This document shows positions 25,050 through 33,919 of a stretch of 64,000 bases of DNA, piece after piece. Position 1 is the stretch's first letter. Every line of letters starts with the position of its first letter. The stretch comes from Oscillospiraceae bacterium. Lineage in GTDB: Bacteria; Bacillota; Clostridia; Saccharofermentanales; Saccharofermentanaceae. The stretch covers positions 62,001 to 126,000 of the forward strand of contig CADAIP010000001.1 in NCBI GenBank assembly GCA_902787975.1, read 5' to 3'. The notes under the pieces were generated by a model that had not been told where the DNA came from, searched no databases, and saw only the letters and a list, made by a program, of their open reading frames with translations. The position numbers were made by a program, and so were the translations under genes.

Positions 25050-25074
25050 CCCCCGGAATTTCCGGGGGTTTTTT
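25050..25074 (+). terminator. Intrinsic terminator
   Basis: CCCCCGGAA with TTCCGGGGG, near-perfect, followed by six T. It ends the lipoprotein transcript. Confidence 0.92.
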
Positions 25075-25076
25075 AA

Positions 25077-25172
25077 TATACCAATTTCTCGAAAACAAAA
25101 CGTTTTGGTATATTTTTTCGCGATTTAATAGTCCATATTCTCGAAAATAGAACTTTTTGGTATATTTATTCG
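25077..25172. repeat. Private repeat pair with TATACCAA/TTGGTATA dyad
   Basis: Two direct units of about 35 bases (about 25086-25120 and 25137-25172) share TTCTCGAAAA, a variable centre and TTTTGGTATATTT.TTCG. TATACCAA at 25077-25084 forms a dyad with TTGGTATA at 25105-25112, and a second TTGGTATA lies at 25157-25164. The pair lies between two convergent genes and inside their two terminators. Confidence 0.7.
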
Positions 25173-25218
25173 AGTCGTTGTGCCGGGGCAGAAAAGACGG
25201 GCGTTTGGTATGGCAATA

Positions 25219-25250
25219 AAAGAGGCCGCCTCGTATGAGACAGCCTCTCG
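25219..25250 (-). terminator. Intrinsic terminator of the zinc-ribbon gene
   Basis: A 12-bp stem with two wobbles (25223-25234 with 25239-25250) is followed in the minus direction by TTTTATT. Confidence 0.9.
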
Positions 25251-25270
25251 AAAATGTTTTGTAACCGGTC

Positions 25271-26317
25271 TTACTTAACTTCTGCGTAAGCTACGATGTA
25301 AGGCTTGTTGATGCTCTTCTCATCAGCAGCAATAACGACAACGTAGTAACCCTTCTGGATCTTCTTGTCGCATTCTACGTCATAGAAAGCTCTGCCGTCA
25401 CCATATTCCACAGGTGAGATAGTGTCGCTGACCAAAGGCTTGGAAAGGTCTTCTTTATCGAATTCCTTATCCTTGCTGAAGTAGTAAGCATAGTAGATCT
25501 CATCTTCTGCATCTTCGTTAACTTCGATGGAGAAAGCGATGATCTCTGTATCAACACTGTAGCAGCCGGGCTTTTCCATTGTGGAATCATAGTCCCACCA
25601 TCTTGCCTCAACGATGTAGTCATTGAAGTCTTCATCGTAGATAGCGTACTTATCCTTCTTGATGCTACCATCAACAACGTCCATCTTCTCTGTACGGTCA
25701 ATGAATGTTCCGCCGAGACCTAAACTGCCGTTAAGGATGAAAACAACACCTACAACGATAAGAGCAACAACTAAAACACCGACACCTGCAAGGATACCGA
25801 TGATTGCGCCCTTGCTAAGCTTCTTGGGAGCGTTCTTTGTCTCAGCTGTCTCAACAGGTGCTGTCTGAACAGGGCCTGAAGGTGCCTCGAAAGGCATGGG
25901 CTCAGAAGAAACTGTAACGGGAGCAGGCTGTGCAACAGGTGCTGCAGTAGCTGCATCAACAGGAGCTGCAACGGGTGCGGGTGCTACTGCTGCTGTGACG
26001 GGAGCTGCAACCGGAACGGGTTCAGCAACGGGCGCAACGGGAGCTGCCTCTGCAGGTGCTGAAACAGGTGCTGCAACAGGTGCTGCCTCAACGGGTGCTG
26101 CAACAGGTGCAGGTTCAACTACAGGTGCTACGGGTGCAGCTTCAACAACGGGTTCAGCAACCGGTGCGGGCTCTACAGGTGCTGCTACAGGAGCAGGTTC
26201 TACGGGAGCTGCCTCAACAGGAGCTGCAACAGGTGCTGCTAATTTAGTTCCACAATTTGCGCAGAATGCGGCGCCTTCTCTGATAGGGTTGCCGCAGTTA
26301 GGACAAAAGTTAGCCAT
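25271..26317 (-). CDS. Zinc-ribbon membrane protein with Ala/Pro/Val repeat linker
   Basis: The 348-residue protein has four parts. A zinc ribbon comes first with C5, C8, C19 and C22. A linker of about 125 residues (27-150) follows, made almost only of A, P, V and E in 5-7 residue units such as EAAPV and EPAPVAAPV. Next is a single membrane helix (about 170-195), then an outer beta-rich domain (about 200-348). The layout (cytosolic ribbon, flexible linker, helix, outer domain) resembles the zinc-ribbon/TM/outer-domain proteins common in Clostridia, such as TcaA-like proteins. The repeat DNA is a degenerate tandem repeat (about 25905-26240) likely to vary in length between strains. GGAGG precedes the ATG. 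Confidence 0.85.
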   Translation of the reverse strand: MANFCPNCGNPIREGAAFCANCGTKLAAPVAAPVEAAPVEPAPVAAPVEPAPVAEPVVEAAPVAPVVEPAPVAAPVEAAPVAAPVSAPAEAAPVAPVAEPVPVAAPVTAAVAPAPVAAPVDAATAAPVAQPAPVTVSSEPMPFEAPSGPVQTAPVETAETKNAPKKLSKGAIIGILAGVGVLVVALIVVGVVFILNGSLGLGGTFIDRTEKMDVVDGSIKKDKYAIYDEDFNDYIVEARWWDYDSTMEKPGCYSVDTEIIAFSIEVNEDAEDEIYYAYYFSKDKEFDKEDLSKPLVSDTISPVEYGDGRAFYDVECDKKIQKGYYVVVIAADEKSINKPYIVAYAEVK

Positions 26318-26378
26318 TTTTCTATCCTCCTATATCTTTTAACTTATAAATAATATCACAATACAGGAACACTTGCTT

Positions 26379-26411
26379 AAAAAAATACGGCAGAGCGGTA
26401 AGCCCTGCCGT
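26379..26411 (-). terminator. Terminator of the aromatic operon
   Basis: A ten-pair stem (26387-26396 with 26402-26411, one wobble) and seven T in the minus direction lie 28 bases after the aroQ stop. It marks the end of the operon that starts near 34.0 kb. Confidence 0.92.
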
Positions 26412-26438
26412 GATAAAGTTCAGTTAAGACAGCAATGG

Positions 26439-26873
26439 TCAGTTTCCGCCGTCCGCCAGGAAATCAATGGCTTCCAGATAACCTTCAAAACCCTTGCCGA
26501 TAATTGTTCTTGAAGCGTAATAGGAAACGTACGAAAGCTGACGGAAAGACTCGCGTTCATCTACTTTGGAAATATGAACTTCAACTGTCGGGATCGAGAC
26601 AGCTTTTAAAGCATCGAGGAGCGCAACGGAAGTGTGTGTGTATGCAGCAGGATTAATTACGATTCCGTTTACCTTATCGAAATACGCCTGCTGGATATAG
26701 TCGACCAAAGTTCCCTCGTGATTGCTCTGAAGGCACTGGACTTCAATGCCCTTATTTTCGCAGTGTTTTGTGATCATGGAAACGAGGTCATCGTATGTCA
26801 GGGATCCATAAATTTCAGGTTCCCTGATGCCGAGCATATTGATATTGGGGCCGTTAAGAACAAGGATCTTCAT
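26439..26873 (-). CDS. aroQ: 3-dehydroquinate dehydratase, type II
   Basis: The 144-residue protein matches the small dodecameric type II dehydroquinase: NGPNINMLGIREPEIYGSLT at the N-terminus with the active tyrosine in EIYG, QSNHEGTLVDYIQ, NPAAYTHTSVAL with the active histidine, and VEVHISKVDERE. Two features confirm it is not the lysine-based type I enzyme: short length and these motifs. It converts 3-dehydroquinate to 3-dehydroshikimate. It is the last gene of the aro operon and begins one base after the stop of the trifunctional gene. Confidence 0.96.
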   Translation of the reverse strand: MKILVLNGPNINMLGIREPEIYGSLTYDDLVSMITKHCENKGIEVQCLQSNHEGTLVDYIQQAYFDKVNGIVINPAAYTHTSVALLDALKAVSIPTVEVHISKVDERESFRQLSYVSYYASRTIIGKGFEGYLEAIDFLADGGN

Positions 26874-26874
26874 A

Positions 26875-28425
26875 TTACTTCAGCGCTCCAAGAATGTCGG
26901 CGATTGCCTTGTCGTAGAAGTCCTGCTTCTCTTCGAACCTGTCGTAATAGAATCTGTAGTCACACCAGGATTCATACTTGTCCTTGCGCTGTGAATAGAG
27001 CTTCTCGACTCCGTGAAGCTGGGAGATCGGTCTGTTCTTGTCGGTAAGCGCGGTCAGAGGGCGCTCCAAATAGAAAACGTTGGAGTTGCAGCGGACATAG
27101 AACTTGTTGACGTCGCGAGTAACGATGCCGCCGCCGCAAGAGATTACGAGTCCGCTCTGGGGCAGGAATTCTGCAGCGATCTCGCACTCCATCTCCCTGA
27201 AAACATCTTCGCCCGGACCTGAAAGAACTTCAGCAGGTGTCTGTCCGAACTTTTCAGCAAATGCGAGGTCGAGGTCTACGAGAGTACGGCCCGTTGCCTT
27301 GGCGATGTTTCTTGCGAGGAGCGACTTGCCTGAACCGGGCATGCCGATAATGGTGATGTTCTTCATACGGTTTTCGAGAACCTTGATGACCTTCTCGATC
27401 GCTTCTTCAGCCTCTGAAGGAATACTCTTGTCGGGATTGCCGAGAGCTGATGCGCCCTCGATGTCGCCTGCGAAAATACGTGAAGACTTATATGCCTGTG
27501 CAACGAGCATCGCAAGTCCGCCGCATGTCTTAAGGCCGAGTTCTTCTGCGTCCTGCAGGAATCTTGTTCTTGAGGGGTTGTAAACCACGTCGGCACAGGC
27601 TTCGAGCGAAGCGAACTTCGTAAGATCAAGAAGTCTGTTATCGACCTTCGGGAACATGCCGACAGGTGTGCAGTTTACGATGACCTGCGCATCGCCTGCC
27701 CTGTCGTAAACGTTGGAATAATTGATCTCAGTCTCAAGGTCGCACTTATAGATTTCTGCTGCGCCTAAAGTATCGAGCGCGTAGAAAACAGCGGAAGCAG
27801 CGCCACCCGTGCCGAGCACGAGGACCTTCTTGCCGCCCACGGAAATGCCCTTTCTGTGGAGCATGTAGATGAATCCGAAGTAGTCGGTGTTCCATCCCTT
27901 TACCTTGCCGTCTTCGAAAACAACGGTGTTAACGCTGCCCGTCGTTCTTGATGCATCGTCAAGTTCATCGCATCTTGCGCAGGCATCCTTCTTGTAAGGG
28001 ATGGTTACATTAAAGCCCTTGAATACGCCGTTTGAGAACAGTGCATCCAGCTCTTCGGGCTCACGCTCGATAACCGAATAAGAATAAGATGAGTCGAAAA
28101 GACTGTGGATCTCAGGTGAATATGTATGTGCAAGAGTTCTTCCGAGAACGCCGAATGCGGGAAGGCGCTGGTGGTCTTTGGAAAGGTCCATCAGTGTCTT
28201 GAAGAGCGTCTCAACATAAGGCCTGCTCTCAAAACCAGCGAGTTCCTTTACCTTCTGAAGCTTCTCTTCTTCTCTTGCGGGAACGTAAACATCAGTGCCG
28301 GTTTCGCGCTTGATGTTTCCGATCTCACGGCATGTCGCGATCCTCTCTTCGAAAAGATCCAGGATGCTGTTATCGATGTCGTCCAGCTTTCCTCTGAGTT
28401 CGTTTAAGTCTGGTCTCTCGCTCAT
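26875..28425 (-). CDS. Trifunctional chorismate mutase - shikimate dehydrogenase - shikimate kinase
   Basis: The 516-residue protein fuses three domains. Residues 1-88 are an AroQ-class chorismate mutase (LRGKLDDIDNSILDLFEERI). Residues 90-340 are AroE, with SPEIHS near 103, YKKD with K145, TGSVNT at 162-167, NAD(P)-binding GTGGAA at 205-210 and NCTPVGM at 251-257. Residues 354-516 are AroK, with Walker A GMPGSGKS at 361-368, DLDLAF and SCGGG. It performs two successive steps (dehydroshikimate to shikimate to shikimate-3-phosphate) and the later branch step chorismate to prephenate. It sits between aroC and aroQ. An internal ATG at the kinase boundary (ENRMKNITIIG) could allow separate kinase synthesis. 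Confidence 0.95.
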   Translation of the reverse strand: MSERPDLNELRGKLDDIDNSILDLFEERIATCREIGNIKRETGTDVYVPAREEEKLQKVKELAGFESRPYVETLFKTLMDLSKDHQRLPAFGVLGRTLAHTYSPEIHSLFDSSYSYSVIEREPEELDALFSNGVFKGFNVTIPYKKDACARCDELDDASRTTGSVNTVVFEDGKVKGWNTDYFGFIYMLHRKGISVGGKKVLVLGTGGAASAVFYALDTLGAAEIYKCDLETEINYSNVYDRAGDAQVIVNCTPVGMFPKVDNRLLDLTKFASLEACADVVYNPSRTRFLQDAEELGLKTCGGLAMLVAQAYKSSRIFAGDIEGASALGNPDKSIPSEAEEAIEKVIKVLENRMKNITIIGMPGSGKSLLARNIAKATGRTLVDLDLAFAEKFGQTPAEVLSGPGEDVFREMECEIAAEFLPQSGLVISCGGGIVTRDVNKFYVRCNSNVFYLERPLTALTDKNRPISQLHGVEKLYSQRKDKYESWCDYRFYYDRFEEKQDFYDKAIADILGALK

Positions 28426-28439
28426 GGCATTATCCTCCG

Positions 28440-29531
28440 TTACATTGATACAAGAAGCAGGTCGTAAAGTGCGATTGCAGCTGCGGCTTCAACGACCGGA
28501 ACGGCGCGCGGTGCGACGCACGGATCGTGTCTGCCTTCAATGCTTATAGTCGTGTTCTTATGTGCGGCGATATCAACAGTCTCCTGTGTTTTTGAGATCG
28601 ACGGTGTAGGCTTTAATGCCACGTCGAAAACGATCGGCGCAACATCGCCTAAGCTGATGCCGCCCTGTATGCCGCCGCTGTGATTTGTCTTTAAAGTAAG
28701 ATTGCCTTCGTCATCGTAAACGAATGCATCGTTATTTTCTGAACCCTTAAGATCTGAACCTTCAAATCCGTTGCCGAATTCAACGCCCTTAACTGCGGGA
28801 ATTGCGTAAAGGATCTGCGCAAGCTTTGCTTCGATGCCGTCAAAGATAGGTCCTCCAATCCCTTCCGGATAACCATAAACGACGCACTCGATGACGCCTC
28901 CTACGGAGTCGCCTTCCAGCCTCGCTTCTTCGATCTTTGCCTTCATCTCTTCGCCCTTTGCATCGTCAACAACAGGGAATTCCTTGTTCTCGACGACGGA
29001 AAGTCTGTTCCTGAATCCTTCGTCGTTAACGCCGTGATCGAAGTAGGAATCGTCGCTTACGCCACCGACTTTCTTGAGGTGCGCGCTGATCTGGATGCCT
29101 CTTTTGCCCAGCTCCTGAAGTGCGATCGAACCTGCGATGCAGAGAGGCGCTGTCATGCGTCCGGAGAATATTCCGCCGCCTGATTTTGAAGCCTCATCTC
29201 CGTAGAGAAGTGTTGCCGCATAGTCAGCATGTGACGGCCTGGGACAGTTAAGGATCGAAGCATAGTCCTTAGGTTTTGTATTCGTGTTGATGATGTAGCC
29301 GTGAAGCATCGTGCCGTTGCGCTCGAAAATAACCTCGTCGGGTTCTTTTCGCGGTGTGGACCAGGCATTCTTTCCGGGTGCGCGCCTTGCCATGAAAGCG
29401 GCTGTCTTTGCCGCATCGGGCTTAACATCTGAAGGAAGTCCGTTGATATAGACTCCGATAGCCTCGCTGTGAGACTCACCGTAGATCATGATGTCCAGTG
29501 CATCGCCCTGATATGTGCTGCTTGAATTCAT
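28440..29531 (-). CDS. aroC: Chorismate synthase
   Basis: The 363-residue protein shows the family signatures: GESHSEAIGVYINGLP at the N-terminus, RRAPGKNAWSTPRKEPDE, HADYAA, a central SGGGIFSGRMT, SGGIQGGISLG, and near the end RHDPCVAPRAVPVVEA. It removes phosphate from 5-enolpyruvylshikimate-3-phosphate with reduced FMN as cofactor. The gene starts inside the aroA stop (ATGA, four-base overlap), with AAGGAG upstream. The next gene follows after 14 bases, so expression within the operon is tightly coupled. Confidence 0.97.
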   Translation of the reverse strand: MNSSSTYQGDALDIMIYGESHSEAIGVYINGLPSDVKPDAAKTAAFMARRAPGKNAWSTPRKEPDEVIFERNGTMLHGYIINTNTKPKDYASILNCPRPSHADYAATLLYGDEASKSGGGIFSGRMTAPLCIAGSIALQELGKRGIQISAHLKKVGGVSDDSYFDHGVNDEGFRNRLSVVENKEFPVVDDAKGEEMKAKIEEARLEGDSVGGVIECVVYGYPEGIGGPIFDGIEAKLAQILYAIPAVKGVEFGNGFEGSDLKGSENNDAFVYDDEGNLTLKTNHSGGIQGGISLGDVAPIVFDVALKPTPSISKTQETVDIAAHKNTTISIEGRHDPCVAPRAVPVVEAAAAIALYDLLLVSM

Positions 29532-30772
29532 ACGGTCATCTCCTTCAGTAAGACTTTCCTGAACTCAGGAAAGGATTTATCAAGGCAGTCGATATTATCC
29601 AGTTCAATATCCTTGCCGGTGGCTGCGGCGCAGAGCACTGCGGCCATCGCCATTCTGTGATCGCCCGACGAAGTGAGCACGATGTCGGAAGCGACCTTAT
29701 TTATATATTCTATCGTAATAGTGTCCTCTTCGAGCGTTACATTTGCACCGATAGCAGTGAGCATGTCGGTGATCGCCTTTGCCCTGTCGGACTCTTTTAT
29801 TCGAAGTCTCTTTATGCCCTTGAGGACCGTCTTATCAGCCCTGAAAGCGCCCAGCACCGCCATGTACGGGACGATGTCGGGGATGTCGCTGCAGTCCATC
29901 TCAAGAAGTTTTCTTACAGGATTGAATCTGCTGTCCTGCACGAAAACCGTATCACCTTCAGCAAGGAACGTAATCCCGGCAAGCCTTAAGAAATGCATTA
30001 TCTCACGGTCGCCCTGAACTGATTCCATGTTAAGACCAGTAACCTTTGCAGAACCGCCATGGATAAGGCTTCCCAAACAGAGCAGGAACGCTCCGTTGCT
30101 CCAGTCGCCTTCCACTTTGAAGTTTCCGTCTGGCAGTTTTAATCCAGAAGGTTTCCCCGGAACCTTAAAAGTATTGCCGTCTCTTTCAACATTAATGCCG
30201 TACTTTGCAAGTGCGGCAACAGTAAGTTCGATATAGTGAACTGATGCGATGCCGCCCGTTACTTCAACAGCAGATTCCTTATCAAAGCATGAGAGCGCCA
30301 TAAGGAGTCCTGAGATGTACTGTGAAGAAACACTGCCGTCTATTACATATCGACCGGGCTCTATGTTTCCCGTAACGGTTATCTCGTTATTCTCCTTGTC
30401 TTTGCTGATAACAACTCCAAAAGGCTTAAGACAGTCAGACAGTTCTTCGATCGGTCTGTCAATAAGTCTTCCCTTTGTTTTGAATATGAGTTTCCTGTTT
30501 GCATCAGACTTTGCTGCGAGCGCAACGGGGATCATGAAACGAAGTGTTGATCCGCTCTCGTTGCAGTTAAGGATCACAGTCTCCGCATTCTTATCTTCAA
30601 GTGCGCGGAGGCATGATTTGGTAGCCCTGATGTCATCGTTGTCATCGGGTGATTCATTAAGATAATCACCGCGCGCGCCTAAGATGAAGTTTACAATGAG
30701 CTCCCTGTGGTAGACCGACTTTGAAAGCGGTGCTTTGATATCAAGATTAAGATTTTTAGCTGAGATTCTCAT
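29528..30772 (-). CDS. aroA: EPSP synthase (3-phosphoshikimate 1-carboxyvinyltransferase)
   Basis: The 414-residue protein has the two-domain inside-out barrel of EPSP synthases. SKSVYHRELI (substrate phosphate contacts) is at about 18-27, NCNESGSTLRFMIPVALA at about 69-86, the DGSVSSQYISGLLMA phosphate site at about 144-158, LRIKESDR near 325 and GDHRMAMA near 370. It transfers the enolpyruvyl group of PEP to shikimate-3-phosphate. The N-terminus is slightly shorter than many family members. It overlaps aroB upstream and aroC downstream by four bases each. Confidence 0.96.
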   Translation of the reverse strand: MRISAKNLNLDIKAPLSKSVYHRELIVNFILGARGDYLNESPDDNDDIRATKSCLRALEDKNAETVILNCNESGSTLRFMIPVALAAKSDANRKLIFKTKGRLIDRPIEELSDCLKPFGVVISKDKENNEITVTGNIEPGRYVIDGSVSSQYISGLLMALSCFDKESAVEVTGGIASVHYIELTVAALAKYGINVERDGNTFKVPGKPSGLKLPDGNFKVEGDWSNGAFLLCLGSLIHGGSAKVTGLNMESVQGDREIMHFLRLAGITFLAEGDTVFVQDSRFNPVRKLLEMDCSDIPDIVPYMAVLGAFRADKTVLKGIKRLRIKESDRAKAITDMLTAIGANVTLEEDTITIEYINKVASDIVLTSSGDHRMAMAAVLCAAATGKDIELDNIDCLDKSFPEFRKVLLKEMTV

Positions 30773-31833
30773 ACGGATAAAAACTTAAGGAACTCCTCTG
30801 CTGTCATCTTTTTTATCTCGGCCTTGCCGATCTTATTTACAAGTATAACCGATAAAGTATTACCGCGCTTTTTCTTGTCATTCATCGCGCCCTTTACGAT
30901 GTCTTCTGCTGTGATCTCATCACTTGCCGGAAGCTTATACATCGCAAGAAGGTCCTTCATCCTCTTAGCATCTTCGGCACTTAACGTGCCCGCTTTTACG
31001 CATGCATCCATGAAGATTCCCATGCCTTTTGCAACGCAGATTCCGTGAGGCTTTGTAAAGCCGCTGTCGCGCTCGATGACGTGACCTGCGGTGTGACCGA
31101 AGTTCAAGATCTGGCGTCTGCCGTTATCTGTCTCATCTTCATTGATGATCTCTGCCTTGTCTGCGACGCACATGCCGATGACATTCTCAAGAACAGCGGC
31201 ATCGTCTCTTATGTTGCCGTTCTGCTTTTCGAGAAGGTCCAAAAGCTTCTCATCCATGATGAACGCATATTTTGTGACCTCACCCATGCCCTCCGTGAAT
31301 ACGTCATCAGGGAGCGTCTTGAGGAATGATGTATCTTCCAGAACAAGGCTCGGCTGCCAGAAAGCGCCTACCTGGTTCTTGCCCATCGGGATGTCGATTC
31401 CGGTCTTGCCCCCGACCGATGCATCGACCATCGCAAGGAGCGATGTCGGCACCTGGATGACATCTATTCCGCGAAGGAATGTCGCTGCCGCAAAACCGGC
31501 CATGTCGGTCGTAACGCCGCCGCCCAGACCGACCACGATGTCAGTCCTGGTAAATCCGGCTTCGGCCATTTTATTCCACATGCCGGCGATCTCATTTATG
31601 TTCTTGCTCTTCTCGCCGGCCTCGAAAACATAAGCAGCAACTTCAAGTCCCGCGCCTTCGAGCTGTGCCTTTACGGCATCAAGATAGAGTGCGGCAACAT
31701 TTGTCTCAGATACGATCAGGGCCTTTATCGCCTTGGGGCATACGGCCTTCGTCATCTCACCGAGCCTGGATATGATGCCGTCGCCGATCTCAACGTTATA
31801 TTCTTTTGAAGCGCGGACATTGACAGTCATCAT
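30769..31833 (-). CDS. aroB: 3-dehydroquinate synthase
   Basis: The 354-residue protein has the NAD-binding GGGVTTDMAGFAAATFLRG, the metal-binding EGMGEVTKYAF region, and NFGHTAGHVIER with the zinc-holding histidines. It cyclises DAHP to 3-dehydroquinate using NAD and zinc. Two adjacent ATG codons begin the frame. The first (31833) overlaps the tyrA stop as ATGA and is the likely coupled start. No extra domain is present, unlike the AROM-type fusions of fungi. Confidence 0.96.
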   Translation of the reverse strand: MMTVNVRASKEYNVEIGDGIISRLGEMTKAVCPKAIKALIVSETNVAALYLDAVKAQLEGAGLEVAAYVFEAGEKSKNINEIAGMWNKMAEAGFTRTDIVVGLGGGVTTDMAGFAAATFLRGIDVIQVPTSLLAMVDASVGGKTGIDIPMGKNQVGAFWQPSLVLEDTSFLKTLPDDVFTEGMGEVTKYAFIMDEKLLDLLEKQNGNIRDDAAVLENVIGMCVADKAEIINEDETDNGRRQILNFGHTAGHVIERDSGFTKPHGICVAKGMGIFMDACVKAGTLSAEDAKRMKDLLAMYKLPASDEITAEDIVKGAMNDKKKRGNTLSVILVNKIGKAEIKKMTAEEFLKFLSV

Positions 31834-32675
31834 ATGCCGTCTACCTCCTCCTTGATCTTTCTGCCCTCATCGAGCAGGTCACGGAGTCCGTCGAAATCCT
31901 CATCAACAAGAGCCTGTCTGTACTTTGCAAGCTCCTCCTGGAGATGGTCGATCTCAAAGATAAGATTGTCCTTGTTCTCAAGGAACAGCTGCGTCCACAT
32001 CGTGGGGTTGAGCCATGCAACTCTTGTCATGTCCTTGTATGAACCTGCAGAGAAACCCTTATGGTTCCTGGCAGAAGGGCTCTTGATGTATGCATTGGAA
32101 ACAAGGTGCGCCATCTGTGAAGTAAAAGCGATCATCTTGTCATGTTCGTCAGCGTGTGAGAGATGGAAGCTTCCGAATCCGCAGGGTGCGAGAAGATTCT
32201 TTACTCTGTCTAACAGAAACATATTATCGAATACCGGCGGTACAACTACCATTGGTGCGCCGAAATACATGTCGCCTCTTGCGTGACTCATGCCGGAGAA
32301 CTTCGTTCCTGCCATCGGGTGGCATCCTACGAATAGGAATCCGTTCTCTTTTGCGAGTTCAAAACCTTTCTCGCAAACAAGTCTCTTGGTACCGCACGCA
32401 TCAATTACCATACCCTCTTTATTGAAGTGCTCCTTGTGGTTTTCCATCCACTCGATGGTGGCTTCGGGATAGAGCGAGAGGATTACGAGATCGCATTTAC
32501 CGAGATTCTCATCTGTCAGTTCACCGTCAATGATGCCCTGCATCTGAGCCATCTGCGTAACGCTCTTTGTACGGTTCCAGCCGTAAACTGTTGCTTCCTC
32601 TTCATTTTCCTTGTAAGCCTTTGCGAATGAGGCACCGATAAGACCTAATCCGACTACGCCGACTGTTATCTTCAT
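31830..32675 (-). CDS. tyrA: Prephenate dehydrogenase
   Basis: The start MKITVGVVGLG is chosen at 32675; a GTG at 32687 lies within the AAGGAAG ribosome site. The 281-residue protein has the Rossmann motif GVVGLGLIGASFAKA at about 6-20, the catalytic histidine region VGCHPMAGTKFSG, and the helical dimerisation half. It oxidises prephenate to 4-hydroxyphenylpyruvate, the tyrosine precursor. There is no fused mutase or ACT domain; mutase activity comes from the trifunctional protein in the same operon. Placing tyrA second in the operon explains the tyrosine codons in the leader peptide. Confidence 0.94.
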   Translation of the reverse strand: MKITVGVVGLGLIGASFAKAYKENEEEATVYGWNRTKSVTQMAQMQGIIDGELTDENLGKCDLVILSLYPEATIEWMENHKEHFNKEGMVIDACGTKRLVCEKGFELAKENGFLFVGCHPMAGTKFSGMSHARGDMYFGAPMVVVPPVFDNMFLLDRVKNLLAPCGFGSFHLSHADEHDKMIAFTSQMAHLVSNAYIKSPSARNHKGFSAGSYKDMTRVAWLNPTMWTQLFLENKDNLIFEIDHLQEELAKYRQALVDEDFDGLRDLLDEGRKIKEEVDGI

Positions 32676-32717
32676 TTTAAATTGCACTTCCTTTTAAAGC
32701 TTATTATTTGAATTGAT

Positions 32718-32745
32718 AAAAAAGACGCTGACACAGATCAGCGTC
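32718..32745 (-). terminator. Internal terminator between aroF and tyrA
   Basis: A perfect 8-bp stem (32724-32731 with 32738-32745) is followed by six T in the minus direction, seven bases after the aroF stop. It would reduce, not abolish, expression of the downstream genes relative to DAHP synthase, unless a second promoter exists in the 75-base gap. Confidence 0.85.
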
Positions 32746-32751
32746 AATTGA

Positions 32752-33750
32752 TTACATAATGCTTCTTGCCTTTTTGATGGCTTCCATGACCTCAGTGAAC
32801 TGTGAAGGTGTGAGCTGCTGAGCCGCATCAGAGAGAGCCTTCTCGGGATTGCAGTGAACTTCGATCTCGAGAGCATCCGCGCCTGATACAACGGCAGCCA
32901 TGGACATCGGCTTGATGAGGTTTGCCTTACCTGTGGCATGTGAAGGGTCACCTACGACAGGAAGGTGTGTGATCTGCTTCAAAACTGAGATGGCGCTTAC
33001 ATCGAAAGTATTTCTCGTGTAAGTCTCATATGTTCTGATACCTCTCTCGCAGAGGATGACGTTCGGGTTGCCCTCGCTCATGATGTACTCGGCGCTCATG
33101 AGGAGCTCCTTGATAGTAGCGGAAAGTCCTCTCTTCAAAAGGATCGGCTTGCCTGTCTTACCAAGTGCCTTTAAAAGGTCGAAGTTCTGCATGTTTCTTG
33201 CACCGACCTGAAGGAAATCAACGTCTTCGAAAACCGGAATCTGCTCAGGGCTCATGATCTCGGAGCAGATGGGAAGTCCTGTCTCCTTCTTTGCCTCAAG
33301 GAGAAGCCTGATACCTTCCTCGTGAAGTCCCTGGAAATCGTAAGGTGATGTTCTGGGCTTGAAAGCTCCGCCTCTTAAGATCGTTGCGCCGCACGCCTTA
33401 ACGGCTCTTGCAGCGCTCATGATCTGCTCCTCGCTCTCAACTGAGCAGGGGCCTGCGATGACTGCGAAATTGCCGCCGCCGATCTTTACACCGTTTATGT
33501 CAACGACCGTATCTTCCGGATGGAACTTTCTGTTTGCCTTCTTAAATGTCTCAGATACTCTGGTTACCTTTTCGATGATGTCCAGACCCTGGAGCATGTC
33601 GATGTCGACTGTGGATGTGTCGCCGATGAGGCCGAGAACCGTGCAATACTCTCCCTTTGACTCGTTGACCTTAAGGCCCTTGTCCTCAAACCATGCGATA
33701 AGGCTTGAAATCTGTTCTCTTGTTGCTGTGTTCTTCAGTACTGCAATCAT
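32752..33750 (-). CDS. aroF: DAHP synthase, type I-beta with N-terminal regulatory domain
   Basis: The 332-residue protein has a ferredoxin/ACT-like N-terminal domain (about 1-70, [18 protein letters not shown] and [13 protein letters not shown]) and a catalytic barrel (about 75-332) with [24 protein letters not shown] split here as [11 protein letters not shown] and [15 protein letters not shown], and GDPSHATGK. The same layout is found in Thermotoga DAHP synthase, where the small domain binds tyrosine and phenylalanine for feedback inhibition. It condenses PEP and erythrose-4-phosphate, the entry step. It is the first structural gene after the attenuated leader, with AGGAG before the ATG. 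Confidence 0.95.
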   Translation of the reverse strand: MIAVLKNTATREQISSLIAWFEDKGLKVNESKGEYCTVLGLIGDTSTVDIDMLQGLDIIEKVTRVSETFKKANRKFHPEDTVVDINGVKIGGGNFAVIAGPCSVESEEQIMSAARAVKACGATILRGGAFKPRTSPYDFQGLHEEGIRLLLEAKKETGLPICSEIMSPEQIPVFEDVDFLQVGARNMQNFDLLKALGKTGKPILLKRGLSATIKELLMSAEYIMSEGNPNVILCERGIRTYETYTRNTFDVSAISVLKQITHLPVVGDPSHATGKANLIKPMSMAAVVSGADALEIEVHCNPEKALSDAAQQLTPSQFTEVMEAIKKARSIM

Positions 33751-33827
33751 GTTCTTTTCTCCTTTGTAAGGTATCCTTCGTACCTGTTATTTTATTTTGT
33801 CCTTTTTCGATCCGGTCTGACTTGAAT

Positions 33828-33868
33828 AAAAAACGCTGCGGGGTTCATTTTGCGTACCCTGCAGCGTT
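33828..33868 (-). terminator. Attenuator terminator in the aro leader
   Basis: In the minus reading AACGCTGC and GCAGCGTT (33861-33868 with 33832-33839), extended by GGGT/ACCC (33856-33859 with 33841-33844), form a strong stem followed by six T, upstream of aroF. A competing segment TGCATAGCG (33910-33902) can pair with CGCTGCA of the terminator's first arm (33866-33860), giving a candidate antiterminator. That segment begins about ten bases after the leader peptide stop, where a stalled ribosome would leave it free. Confidence 0.85.
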
Positions 33869-33919
33869 ATTCAACTCAAATCAAATCTTTGGTTTTCTAT
33901 GCGCTATGCAAAAGCCGCT

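Noticed and set aside
25896..26342. Gly/Ala/Thr-rich frame on the plus strand at 25.9-26.3 kb
   Set aside because: Antisense of the Ala/Pro/Val repeat of the zinc-ribbon protein; no ribosome site.
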